Positions 1 through 8,857 of a stretch of DNA of 64,000 nt are shown here, piece by piece. The number at the start of each line of letters is the position of its first letter. Position 1 is the first letter of the stretch. The notes under the pieces were generated by a model. That model saw only the letters and a list, made by a program, of their open reading frames with translations, was not told where the DNA came from and did not search any database. The translations under genes were made by a program, and so were the position numbers. Source of the stretch: Desulfomonile tiedjei (GTDB lineage: Bacteria > Desulfobacterota > Desulfomonilia > Desulfomonilales > Desulfomonilaceae). The stretch spans positions 310,001 through 374,000 of the forward strand of contig JACRDF010000003.1 in NCBI GenBank assembly GCA_016212925.1. The letters are read 5' to 3'.

Positions 1-3000
1 CAGATACTGAACCATTGCATATTCTATGGTAAAGAGAGCGGGCTGCTGCCAGCGGGTCTTTTGGAGATCTTCCTCCCGATCGTGAAAGAGTAGGTGCAGA
101 AGGTCGAAATCCGCCACCTCGGCCGCTCGGTCCATCCATTGACGAACAACCGGAAAAGTCTGATACAGCTCGAAACCCATTCCGGCGTAATGTGACCCCT
201 GGCCTGGAAACACAAAAGCGAGCGGCGGCGGGGGCACCTCGGCTGATCCCACATGGATCCCCTGCCTTGCCATGGCCTTTTGGCGCTTCGCAGCCACGCC
301 GCCTCCATTGCTAAACGGCTCCGTGTTTTGTATGCGTTCGAGCGCTTCCTGGCCTGATTCCGCTACCACTGCCACGCGATAAGGCTTACCGCTTATTTCG
401 GTTCTGAAGAAATGTATCCCGTCCGGAAGAGCCGGCGAATCAGCAGAGTCTTCCAGCGCCTCCTGCGGTTTCCCCAACTGCACTAAGACTGCGCCATCAT
501 TGTCCATGGCCTGCTCCACCTGCACAACGTAATTGGACCCACCAAAGCCGAAGGCGTTGACCTGAAGGTGTCTCGGGCTGCCGTTCCGCAACTGCCACTC
601 CTCAGGGTTCGGCAAAACGGTGAGGTCCGATCCCGGGAGGCCTAAGTCCGGGTCGGGTTCATCGAAATTCAAAGTTGCCGGATAAATCCCGGCATTCATA
701 GCCGTAATTCCTCTGATGAGACTGTTGATCCCGGAAGCGCCTAAAGTGTGCCCGATCTGCGACTTGAAGGAGGTCAGAACGGTTCGGCGGCCGGAATTGA
801 AGAAGGCCTTTAGGGCCTGGACTTCCTCCACGTCGCCCTGTCGCGTGCTGGTCGCGTGACATTCCACAACATCCACGGAGTCCGGTCCGTAAGACGCATC
901 GTCGAAAGAAGCGCCTATCGCTATTTCTTGAGTTATCCTGGATGATTCGACCATGCCCAGGTTGTTGTTGCTGGCACCCATCGAGGTTATGTACGCATGG
1001 ATCTTGGCCCCTCTTTTTCGTGCAACGGACTCCCTCTCGATAACTATCATTCCGCCGCCTTCACCCAGAACCATGCCGTCTCTTGCCGCATCAAACGGAC
1101 GACTGGTCTCAGCCGCAGAGCGCTCTACGCCGGACAGTCCTGCGAGAGCCCCCAGAGCGGAGAATTCGAGGAAATGCATCGGCGTAAGGAACTCTTCGCC
1201 GCCGCCCACTATTGCTGCATCTATAATCCCGTTTCGTATCATCTGGTATGCGCTGTACAATGCCACCAGAGCCGTCGCACAGGCCGCGGACACCGAGAAG
1301 CTGGGGCCCATGAATCCGTATTTGTTACAAATGAAGCCGCCCGCGGAACAATTGAGCCTGCCCAGCAGCGTTGTGTCGTCTATGGCTATTCTGCCCGATG
1401 TCACCTCTTCGGCTATTGCCGCTTCCATCTCGGGCGTGAGCTGGAGCACTTTCTTTACGGCTGAAATTATGTGGGTCAGGGAGCCGCGGATTATTACGTC
1501 CTGCAATGTGGCGGCAGCTTCTCCCGAGTTCTGAGAAATCAGCACGCTTATGCGTTCCCGCGGGATATCCGAATCGAGGATCCCGGATTCGTCGATGGCT
1601 TTGCCGGCCAGCCACATGCTGATCTTGGTGGCGTCAGTCATGGTCCGGAAGTCCTGGGGAGGGACACCTATTTCTTTACGGGACACCTCGATAGTTTGAA
1701 AGGCCCCGACCTTGCAATAGGTCTTTTCCGGCATTCGAGGCCGGGGATGATAGAAAACCTCGTGGTTCCATCTGGCTTGAGGCACAGGGACTATGCCGCT
1801 CCTCATGGCCAGGCTGGCCGCCCAAATCTCCTCCGGGCTGTTACCCAAAGCGTTGACGACACTCATGCCGGTAATCGCTATCCGTTCCCGGACCGGTCCA
1901 CGTTGCTCCACTACGGAAGGGGCCTGTATTCGATGACCCGCGACAACGTGACTGACTTCCACTCCTGAGGGACGAGGGGCATTTTGTTCCAGTAAAGGCC
2001 CTGTGAACGGCAATCCTTCTTCCAATGCTCCCTGTGCCAACTCCTCATGCAGGCTCTTCATTTCCACGCAGGCCTTCAGTGAGCCTGCACACGCCCCGCT
2101 CATAAACTGGCCTTCTTCAAGGCATTTGTCAGATTCCAGGGCTGTACCGCCGGGTTTGTCCATACCTCGGGCAGCCACGAAAAGACTCCCGGCGCTGAGC
2201 GCCTCAATCTTCATGCGAAAAGAGGACTCGTCTTCCGTGCCCGCGGCGAAGTCTCGCTCAAGAGCACAGATGGCGTTCATCTTAGGGGTCTTGATGGACC
2301 TGACGCGAAGGCCTGTCCCTTCGCCTGTCACCACCGTGGCCCCGGGCTTGGACCCAAGGATAACTTGTCGATACAGTTCGGTGAGCGCGCCGGTTTCGAC
2401 TATCTCACTGCTTGTTAGATAGACCGTGCCCATCTGAACCGCGTCCGCGCCCAGCATGGATGCCATAAAAATGGTTTCTCGGTTCGAGATTCCTCCGGCT
2501 AAAATTATTCGCCGTCCTTCAAAGAGTTGCGGCTCTCGGTTTTTCAGGTCCAGCACGATTTGCGCCATTGTCAGCGTGCTATGCTGCCCCACATGTCCGC
2601 CGGCTTCGTTCCCTTCGCAGATCACGTAGCGAATGCCTGCTCCAAAGGCCAGCCGTAGAAGCTCCTCGTTAGGAGCAATGTAGATCACGTTGATTCCCCG
2701 GGCCATCAACTCCGCCCCGTGAGACGGTTCACCCGCGGCAATCACTGCGAAGCGCGGCTTCACATCTTTGATCCAGGCCAGTTGAACGTCTCGGTGTGGG
2801 TTTTCGGCCAGCGCGATGACATTCACCGCGTAGGGCGCGTCGCCCAAAATTTCCGGGAGCGACCCCAGCCGCCGATCCAGGGTTTCTTTGTCCATCATGC
2901 CCAGCGCAACCGTGGGCAGACCTCCTGCGTCAGCTACTTTCCTTGCAAATTCCGGCACATCGGTAATCCAGGACATGGCCCCTTGGACAAACGGGTACTT

Positions 3001-4050
3001 TGTGCCCATTTCTTTGGCCACGGCGCTTGCGACAAAGGCCTGTTCCGCTTTGGCCGCGGTTGAGAGGACCTGATCGATTGTTCTGATGAAGCGTGAGATG
3101 GCTTCCTCGGTCTTTGACCCGAAGCGTCTCACGAAGGACGCGGCGAAGGTGGCCTCAACACCGAGAGGAATGAGCTTTCCTCGGTCAAATTGACTTTGGA
3201 GAGCATGCACCGAATCGCTTTGAATCCTTTTGGCAAAGGAACCACGTTGTTCGTCCGTGATCTCAGCGCCGCACAGACTCCCGGCAAATTCCTTCAGTTC
3301 TTTCACAGCCTTGGAATTTCCCTTGTTGAAAAGACGGCAGGGAATGTCGAGGTTCGATCCGGCCACATCCGTGTGATCCGGCCGGAGCTTGGATATCTTG
3401 TCCCGCGTCTGGTCATCCGCGGCAACCAGATCAGTCAGCCAGTGGAGGCTTTCAAAGACAATTCCCTTTGCCCCCGCGGCTAAAAATGTCGCAGCGGCTT
3501 CGGGAGTGGCTGCCCCACCCCAAATGAACAGATCGGGACCTGTATTCGTGCTTCGGATCATTTCCCGAACAGTGGCATACAGGACAAGTGAGTTCTCGCT
3601 GCTTACAAAGCCGGCCGCCTCGTTGCCTTTCAGCGCGAGGCCGGTTATTTGGGGAAACTCGTTTACAATGCGGGTGATCAGATCCACGGAGCCAACTACG
3701 GGAATTACTGTGTAATTCCGGGAGAGTACCGCTATCCTTTCCAGATAGGGGCCCGAGTCTCCTTCAAGCAGCGTAGGGTGCAATTCCACCCAAATCTTCT
3801 TGATGTCCGTGTCCTCCAAGAGTTCTTCCAGACCGTCCTGCAGGAGACAGGAAATAGAGATCTTGAGATCAACGGCGTCGGCCGCGGCATCAGCTTGCAG
3901 CAGAGCTTTCCCTGCACTGTCCGTATCCGATGAGGAAATATCGAAAATGGCCCGGCCCCCGGTACTACGCGCGGCCTGTACCACTGAAGAAGAAATTTCC
4001 TCAGGTCTCCATACGAAAGCAATTGATGGTCTCAAATCTTCGGCGGGCAT
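1..4050 (-). CDS. Large type I polyketide/PUFA-type synthase, N-terminal part (NMO-NMO-KS-AT...)
   Basis: An open frame of 1350 codons runs off the left edge without a stop. Start ATG at 4048-4050 follows a GAGGTG ribosome site. Residues about 1-240 look like a degenerate TIM barrel of the nitronate monooxygenase/PfaD enoyl reductase family (ALKGNEAAGF). Residues about 350-620 are a better conserved copy (VQGAMSWITD, CEGNEAGGHVG, LAGGISN). A beta-ketoacyl synthase begins near 722 (ERIAITGMSVVNALG) with the full triad: Cys924 in AACATAL, His1065 in ECHATS and His1101 in IGHTLGASG. An acyltransferase starts near 1280 (FVFPGQGSHYAGMG); its active serine lies outside the window. It should condense acyl units on a carrier protein further along. 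Product unknown. Having enoyl-reductase-like barrels N-terminal to the KS is unusual, since PfaD is normally separate. Divergent from the SDR at 4268. Confidence 0.88.
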   Translation of the reverse strand, partial: MPAEDLRPSIAFVWRPEEISSSVVQAARSTGGRAIFDISSSDTDSAGKALLQADAAADAVDLKISISCLLQDGLEELLEDTDIKKIWVELHPTLLEGDSGPYLERIAVLSRNYTVIPVVGSVDLITRIVNEFPQITGLALKGNEAAGFVSSENSLVLYATVREMIRSTNTGPDLFIWGGAATPEAAATFLAAGAKGIVFESLHWLTDLVAADDQTRDKISKLRPDHTDVAGSNLDIPCRLFNKGNSKAVKELKEFAGSLCGAEITDEQRGSFAKRIQSDSVHALQSQFDRGKLIPLGVEATFAASFVRRFGSKTEEAISRFIRTIDQVLSTAAKAEQAFVASAVAKEMGTKYPFVQGAMSWITDVPEFARKVADAGGLPTVALGMMDKETLDRRLGSLPEILGDAPYAVNVIALAENPHRDVQLAWIKDVKPRFAVIAAGEPSHGAELMARGINVIYIAPNEELLRLAFGAGIRYVICEGNEAGGHVGQHSTLTMAQIVLDLKNREPQLFEGRRIILAGGISNRETIFMASMLGADAVQMGTVYLTSSEIVETGALTELYRQVILGSKPGATVVTGEGTGLRVRSIKTPKMNAICALERDFAAGTEDESSFRMKIEALSAGSLFVAARGMDKPGGTALESDKCLEEGQFMSGACAGSLKACVEMKSLHEELAQGALEEGLPFTGPLLEQNAPRPSGVEVSHVVAGHRIQAPSVVEQRGPVRERIAITGMSVVNALGNSPEEIWAASLAMRSGIVPVPQARWNHEVFYHPRPRMPEKTYCKVGAFQTIEVSRKEIGVPPQDFRTMTDATKISMWLAGKAIDESGILDSDIPRERISVLISQNSGEAAATLQDVIIRGSLTHIISAVKKVLQLTPEMEAAIAEEVTSGRIAIDDTTLLGRLNCSAGGFICNKYGFMGPSFSVSAACATALVALYSAYQMIRNGIIDAAIVGGGEEFLTPMHFLEFSALGALAGLSGVERSAAETSRPFDAARDGMVLGEGGGMIVIERESVARKRGAKIHAYITSMGASNNNLGMVESSRITQEIAIGASFDDASYGPDSVDVVECHATSTRQGDVEEVQALKAFFNSGRRTVLTSFKSQIGHTLGASGINSLIRGITAMNAGIYPATLNFDEPDPDLGLPGSDLTVLPNPEEWQLRNGSPRHLQVNAFGFGGSNYVVQVEQAMDNDGAVLVQLGKPQEALEDSADSPALPDGIHFFRTEISGKPYRVAVVAESGQEALERIQNTEPFSNGGGVAAKRQKAMARQGIHVGSAEVPPPPLAFVFPGQGSHYAGMGFELYQTFPVVRQWMDRAAEVADFDLLHLLFHDREEDLQKTRWQQPALFTIEYAMVQYL

Positions 4051-4267
4051 ATCGCACCTCGCAATTAGGGTCTTTAGACAAACGATTAATATAGCACATC
4101 CATCTGATCTGGGAATAGGGGAAATGAAAGAACCGGCCAGAGACGGCTTTCAGCTTTACCCTTGCAATGGCACCTGTGCCTGTTATAGGCTGTGACATTC
4201 TGCTTCCGGAAACCCGGATGTGATTTCCGGTTTCGGAGAGGTTAGCAATAATAAATCTGGAGGGATA

Positions 4268-5359
4268 ATGGACGGATCTATGAAGGTGCTTCTTACCGGA
4301 GGCACAGGTTTCCTCGGAGAGTATATTCTGGCCGAACTCTTAGACCGAGGACATTCCGTCTGGGCTCTCTATCGCAGTGAACCCCGCAAGTTGGATACGA
4401 TTCGTTTCCTGAGCAGCCTCGGTCTCCCGAGAAGTGCTGAAAGCCTACGCTGGTTCAAAGGTGAAATCCTTGAAGCCGACGAGCAATGGGATAACTGGCG
4501 CCGGGAATACGAGGGCCTCGAAGAAGTAGACACTTTGCTCCATAATGCCGCTTCCACCAGACTCCATATGGATGAGAACGGAGAGCCCCTTAAAACCAAT
4601 CTGGGTAGCGCCAAGGTCCTGAGAAGGCTTGTCGAGCGCAATCCTCTGAAGGTTCATATAGTGAGCACAGCCTATGTGGCCGGCCTGGTGCAAGGGGAGG
4701 TGCTTATGGAGGTGAACCACCCCAAAGGCGATTTCGTCAACGTGTATGAGGAGAGTAAATGGGAAGCGGAACAGCTCTGGGCCGGGGAGGCCACTTTCCT
4801 GAGACCGTCAATCATAGTGGGCCATTCCGAAACAGGAAGGTGTACATCATTTACCGGCTGGTACATTCTCTTTCAGGCCGTGCACCTGCTTGACCGCCTC
4901 ATGTCCGACGCGGCGGAGGGTAATCGCTCGGATTTGCGGCTCAATGTGCCGGCGGACCCTAAAGCCACGACGAATATCATCCCGGTGGATTATGTAGCTA
5001 AAGCCGCGGTTCGCATCATAGAGAATCCCGAGAATCACAAAAAGATCTTCCATCTGACCCACCCTGATCCGCCGACTCACCAATACACCCTGGATTACGT
5101 GTGCCGCAGATTCAATGTCGGTGGCTTGCACTTTGTAGGGGCAGGCGCTTCCTTCACGCAACCGCGCAATAGGATCGAGCGCATGGTATGGCGGCAGATG
5201 CAAACCATTCTGTTCCACTTCTCCAACAATCCTGTGTTCGATCGCACAAATACGGACCGGGCCCTGCCCGAGCTTAAGGTGCCGCCAATAACAGAGGAAT
5301 TTGTGGATAAGCTCATCGACTACGCGATCGAGAGAGATTGGGGTAATGTGGGGGCATAG
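4268..5359 (+). CDS. NAD(P)-dependent SDR, thioester-reductase/Male-sterility-like
   Basis: A 363-residue extended short-chain dehydrogenase/reductase. The Rossmann motif TGGTGFLGEYI lies close to the N-terminus; VSTAYVAG and YEESKWEAEQL supply the Ser and Tyr-x3-Lys catalytic residues. Substrate-side features resemble NAD-binding_4 (fatty acyl/thioester reductase) proteins, so it may reduce or modify a thioester-bound acyl chain; that role is inferred. ATG 4268 is preferred because GGAGGG lies 4 bases before it; a longer frame from 4220 lacks such a site. It is divergent from the giant synthase (218 bases between starts), suggesting a shared pathway, for example release of its product. Confidence 0.8.
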   Translation: MDGSMKVLLTGGTGFLGEYILAELLDRGHSVWALYRSEPRKLDTIRFLSSLGLPRSAESLRWFKGEILEADEQWDNWRREYEGLEEVDTLLHNAASTRLHMDENGEPLKTNLGSAKVLRRLVERNPLKVHIVSTAYVAGLVQGEVLMEVNHPKGDFVNVYEESKWEAEQLWAGEATFLRPSIIVGHSETGRCTSFTGWYILFQAVHLLDRLMSDAAEGNRSDLRLNVPADPKATTNIIPVDYVAKAAVRIIENPENHKKIFHLTHPDPPTHQYTLDYVCRRFNVGGLHFVGAGASFTQPRNRIERMVWRQMQTILFHFSNNPVFDRTNTDRALPELKVPPITEEFVDKLIDYAIERDWGNVGA

Positions 5360-5690
5360 GGAGACAAGTGACAATAATACGGCGGCCGCGATCTGCATGG
5401 CTGGGCGAAATAACGCGAATCCCGCGTCTCGCGGGACGGTTCCCGTTCGGTCAGCGCATCCTGCTCGCTGGACGACCTGCCTGAAGGTGCGGCGAAATCA
5501 ACCAATGTGCATAGGTTTGGATTCTCCTGGGAAGGTGAGCTTGCAATTGGGCCGGCAGGGACGCCGGCCCCTACTGTAGGAAAGTCTGCGTGACTTCATT
5601 CCAGCGCAGGCGGGATGGTCCCACGTCATTTTTGCCTTTCGACCATTAATGAGATGTTGTCTGGACGAGGTGGGGGATTATCTACAGGGC
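5360..5690. repeat. Convergent intergenic region with REP-like hairpins
   Basis: This 331-base gap separates the 3' ends of the SDR and selD genes. It holds a palindrome TCCCGCGTCTCGCGGGA near 5418 and a GGGCCGGC / GCCGGCCC hairpin at 5549-5570 followed by CCTACTGTAGG. Both resemble the GC-rich palindromes elsewhere in the window. The frames crossing it show no coding character. Confidence 0.5.
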
Positions 5691-6740
5691 TCACATGATC
5701 TCCAGATGACCCTTGTCATCCGGTCCGAGGACTTCTCCGATCTCCGCGGCAAATTCCACTTCCTCAGCAATTAATGCATCCGCCAACTTTCGAGCCGAAT
5801 CCGATGGAATGCCCAGAATCAGCCCCCCGGAGGTCTGCGGATCGAAAATCAGGTCGGATATTTCCGGGGAAATTGAGCTGTTCAATGTGATCCAGGTTGT
5901 GAAGAACTTTCGGTTGGCATTCGTTCCGCCGGGTATCATTCCCATCGATGCGGCTTCGAGCGCGCCCTTAAGAATCGGAATGGCGTTGGAGCTGATCCGG
6001 ACTCTGCATCGAGAGGCCCGCGCCATCTCGACCAGATGCCCGGCCAAGCCGAAGCCTGTAACATCTGTGCAGGCTCTGACGCCAAAACCTGAGGCCACCT
6101 CGGACGCGGCCTTGTTGAGAGCGCAAATGGATTTCACCATTGCATCAACCGCAGGCTCAGGCGCAAGGTTTCCCTTTATGGCAGTGGCGATTACTCCGGT
6201 GCCGATGGCCTTGGTCAAGATGAGACGGTCACCGGGACGAAGCGCGGAATTGGTCATTATGCGATCCGGGTGAACAAGGCCCGTGACTGAAAGGCCATAC
6301 TTGGGTTCCTCATCCTCGACGCTGTGGCCGCCGACTAAGGCAACACCGGCTTCTTTCAGTATATCCAACCCTCCCTCGAGGATGCCGCGAAGCAAGGCAA
6401 TGCCCAGCTTTTTTGTGGGAAAACAAACAACGTTCATTGCCGTCAGCGGCCTGCCTCCCATGGCATAAACGTCGCTTAACGAGTTCGCAGCCGCGGCCCG
6501 GCCAAAGGTCCTCGGGTCATCGACAATAGGGGTAAAAAAATCTACGGTTTGGACCAGGGCAGTAGAGTCGTCAAGGCGGTACACACCCGCGTCCTCGAAT
6601 CCGAACATGCCGGTCAGCACGTTTGGATCGGACGGAATTTCAATCCCGCACAGCGCCTGGTCCAGGTCCCCTGGACTCATTTTTGACGCTCAACCTGAGG
6701 ATTTGGCAAGAGTAGTCAGTCTTATCTCTTCGGACGACAT
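5691..6740 (-). CDS. selD: Selenide, water dikinase (selenophosphate synthase), selenoprotein
   Basis: Makes selenophosphate from selenide and ATP, the selenium donor for tRNA-Sec charging. A conventional frame begins only at 6680, but the real start is ATG 6738-6740 (AAGGAAA site upstream). The 20 extra codons read MSSEEIRLTTLAKSSG-UGA-ASK and join the long frame without a shift. The in-frame UGA is codon 17 (6690-6692), exactly where E. coli SelD has catalytic Cys17, and Lys20 is also kept. A perfect 7-bp hairpin GTCCAGG-GGA-CCTGGAC starts 13 bases after the UGA, the right place for a bacterial SECIS. The body shows the AIRS-family motifs GFGLAGHLVEM and FDPQTSGGL. Full length is 349 residues. 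It follows the L,D-transpeptidase gene on the same strand. Confidence 0.93.
6661..6692 (-). promoter_or_regulatory. Sec UGA codon and candidate bacterial SECIS hairpin in selD
   Basis: The UGA at 6690-6692 is followed after 13 bases by GTCCAGG-GGA-CCTGGAC, a perfect 7-bp stem with a three-base loop centred about 22 bases beyond the UGA. Bacterial SECIS elements sit just after the UGA, with a conserved G in the apical loop. Function is inferred from position and structure. Confidence 0.7.
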
Positions 6741-6785
6741 TTGATTTCCTTTTTGCGAAATCTGCGTGACTGTACAATGTTTAAA

Positions 6786-6806
6786 GGGCAACCACAATGG
6801 GTTGCC
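6786..6806 (-). terminator. Hairpin after the L,D-transpeptidase gene
   Basis: GGGCAACC and GGGTTGCCC flank a short loop; on the minus strand the hairpin is followed by CTTTAAAC. It lies between the transpeptidase stop (6909) and the selD start (6740), so it may end or attenuate transcription. The T-run is weak. Confidence 0.4.
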
Positions 6807-6908
6807 CAGTATATTCCCCAAACCCTAATATTCACTTATGTAATAAGTATAAGCCTTGCATTCGGCAAGGCAAGACCGATTGTCGTCTTGCGCCGGTCCC
6901 TGCAAACT

Positions 6909-7916
6909 TTATTTTACCAGATTGAGTCTCACCGGGGCACTCAGGACCACGAAGGATCCATTGTCGGACTCCTTGCGCTGATGCCAGGTCACATAGTCCT
7001 TGATCAAAGAAGCCACTTTGGCCGCATCCTCGGGGCGCATTCTCACGCAACCGTGGGATTGATTATGGCCGATGCTCCGGAGCTGGTTGGTGCCGTGGAA
7101 GCGATATCCATAATCATCCAATTGGACCTGCCCTGCGATCATGTCCTCCAAGTCCGTTGACGGCTGCTGTTTCTTGACGCGCACCGGCCTCTTTTTCAGG
7201 AGAGGGGCCATGGTCCCTCCATAAACGCGTTTGCTGGGGGAATCTCCGGCAGCCCAGGCGCGATCTTTAGGGGGTATCCACCAGGGATTATCGTCGTATA
7301 TGTGGGTCACGTAGTAAAGTCCCACAGGTGTCGGAAAGCCTGGCCCGCCCAGTCCGACTCTGCACTCGTGCAGAGTTTCCTGGGTACTGTCGCCTCGATG
7401 CGCGATGAGCTTGAAGGTATGCTGGGAGTGACTTACTTCGATTTCCAAATAGCCTAATGTACCAGCGGGCCCTACCGGCTGTTCAAGAGCCGACTTCAAT
7501 CCCTGGTCCGGGTCCTTTGGTTCCATTCCGGGTGATGTCCGCGCCTGGGGGCTGTATGCCGCGGGCTCCGCTATAGGGGGATCGGGCCGAGACTTTTCTC
7601 GAGGAAGAACCCCGGTTTGCGGGGTCTTTCCAGCTGGCGCTCCGCCTGGCGCTACGGTAGCCTTGTGGATTAAGGTCTGTTCTTGAGTCCGATTCTTTGC
7701 CGGGCGCCTCTTTCCGGAACCAGCTTTATCCGTGCTCTGAGAAGCGCTGCGGGCAAGCTGGATGTTGCTATCGCCGGAACGCGTAGGCCCATAGATTTGT
7801 TTGGAGGGAGCCTCTGTCAGGCGGGCATCTTGCCCCGACGACACGGCAGTGGCCGCTGAAGGAAGGCAAAACGCGACTAAACCCATACCCAAGACAACCA
7901 ACAATCCACGAAACAT
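6909..7916 (-). CDS. Secreted L,D-transpeptidase (YkuD/ErfK family)
   Basis: A 335-residue protein with a typical signal peptide (MFRGLLVVLGMGLVAFCLP...ATA, cleavage near 24). A low-complexity Pro/Ala/Lys linker follows to about 140. The C-terminal YkuD domain (about 150-330) carries the diagnostic FHGTNQ ... SHGCVRM motif with the catalytic cysteine in HGC. Such enzymes form 3-3 peptidoglycan crosslinks or attach lipoproteins to the wall in the periplasm. No LysM domain is evident. Same strand as selD, 168 bases upstream, with a possible terminator between, so a joint operon is uncertain. Confidence 0.9.
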   Translation of the reverse strand: MFRGLLVVLGMGLVAFCLPSAATAVSSGQDARLTEAPSKQIYGPTRSGDSNIQLARSASQSTDKAGSGKRRPAKNRTQEQTLIHKATVAPGGAPAGKTPQTGVLPREKSRPDPPIAEPAAYSPQARTSPGMEPKDPDQGLKSALEQPVGPAGTLGYLEIEVSHSQHTFKLIAHRGDSTQETLHECRVGLGGPGFPTPVGLYYVTHIYDDNPWWIPPKDRAWAAGDSPSKRVYGGTMAPLLKKRPVRVKKQQPSTDLEDMIAGQVQLDDYGYRFHGTNQLRSIGHNQSHGCVRMRPEDAAKVASLIKDYVTWHQRKESDNGSFVVLSAPVRLNLVK

Positions 7917-8164
7917 GGCAATCTCTCAAAACCGTCAGAGACATTAAATGGAAATAATGTGTATATTTAGCATTTTATCGCAAAAAAATCAATGCAAAAA
8001 AAGCCCTGGAAGTTAAGCATCTGGAACCACGCGTAACAAAAGGTGAAATTGGTCGCGATGCCGCCAGTTTTGGCGATACCAAATATCAATTTGTGTAGAC
8101 TAGTTCATGTCTCATTCGCCGTCGATTCTCTTGTTTGCGTGCAACCGCTTTAGCGGACTTATGG

Positions 8165-8186
8165 CAAGTGTCAAAAATAATGTCCG
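8165..8186. repeat. 22-base repeat shared with 52460-52481
   Basis: The motif reads CAAGTGTC-A-AAAATA-A-TGTCCG; the copy at 52460 differs at two of 22 positions. Both lie near other mobile repeats. It may be a remnant of an insertion-sequence end, but no transposase is near. Confidence 0.4.
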
Positions 8187-8224
8187 CCAACGCCATCTGG
8201 TCAGCTCTCGGTCACCGTCACGGT

Positions 8225-8288
8225 CGGCGGGCACGGCCCGCCCTAGGAATTTGCGACCCGCCTCCTGTAGGGCGGGCCGTGCCCGCCG
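8225..8288. repeat. Perfect 21-bp inverted repeat, REP-like
   Basis: The arms at 8225-8245 and 8268-8288 are exact reverse complements (outer bases CGGCGGGCACGG), separated by 22 bases. A related imperfect pair lies at 58961-59028. Such GC-rich paired arms resemble REP/BIME elements. Confidence 0.8.
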
Positions 8289-8375
8289 TCTCATGAATGA
8301 CGATTGGCAAAAGCGCGTCAGATAGCCGCAGCCTTTCTCAATGCCACACAACTGATTCGGTCAGAAGTTTTGGCA

Positions 8376-8485
8376 ATTCCTATGAAAACGCCTCGAAGAC
8401 AACCGGCAATCCCGCGTTCAGCGCGGGACGGCGCTACTGGCGTTTTCATAATTCGTTGTGGCGCTTTCCGCCATGAAAGTTGCTA
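8376..8485. repeat. TIR element family 2, copy 1 (TATGAAAACGCC ends)
   Basis: Terminal repeats TATGAAAACGCC (8381-8392) and GGCGTTTTCATA (8439-8450) enclose a CCCGCG...CGCGGG hairpin. Homology with the inverted copy at 19051-19163 continues to about 8485. No coding potential, so it is a MITE-like non-autonomous element. Confidence 0.8.
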
Positions 8486-8674
8486 TAGTTTGTTGGACCG
8501 ACTCGTCCCCAAGAAGATCGCGCTGCCAATCTCTGGATCCATAATTCACTGGAATGAATCTATCCCTCCCCACATTCTAACCGCAGACCGTTCATAACCT
8601 CTGCAACTAATAAGCGTTTTTCAAAATGCCGCGCTGGCGGTTTATCGAACCGCGAAAGTGGCTTACTGAAATTC

Positions 8675-8703
8675 TTGACACATTATTTGACCCGGTCTAG
8701 GAT
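8675..8703 (+). promoter_or_regulatory. Predicted sigma-70 promoter of iorAB
   Basis: TTGACA at 8675-8680, a 17-base spacer and TAGGAT at 8698-8703. A 7-bp inverted repeat GGATAGA...TCTATCC (8700-8728) covers the likely start site and could be an operator or leader hairpin. The leader to the GTG start is about 150 bases. Confidence 0.6.
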
Positions 8704-8857
8704 AGATGAGGACGGTTCTGCTCTATCCTAAGATGCCCATCGCTTGAGAATCTGAACCGAGTTCAGACCGATGCTGAATGCTCTCTAACGAGAAACACCG
8801 CCGTTCGCGGGTTCATTACGCCGGCAGAGCCGGAGATTAACGAAAGGTGAGGCAGCC

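Larger units (their letters stand above)
7917..8857. other. 940-base non-coding region with repeats and the iorA promoter
   Basis: No convincing gene lies between the divergent transpeptidase and iorA genes. The stretch contains a near-duplicate of a 22-base motif at 8165, a perfect 21-bp inverted repeat at 8225-8288, a TATGAAAA-ended element at 8376-8485 and the iorA promoter near 8675. Several short frames here are explained by the palindromes. Confidence 0.6.

Noticed and set aside
953-1968. Several plus-strand frames of 150-190 codons
   Set aside because: They lie opposite the continuous synthase frame, which contains intact KS motifs; their sequences match no family.
5360-5690. Small gene between the SDR and selD
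   Set aside because: The available frames cross palindromes and lack ribosome sites.
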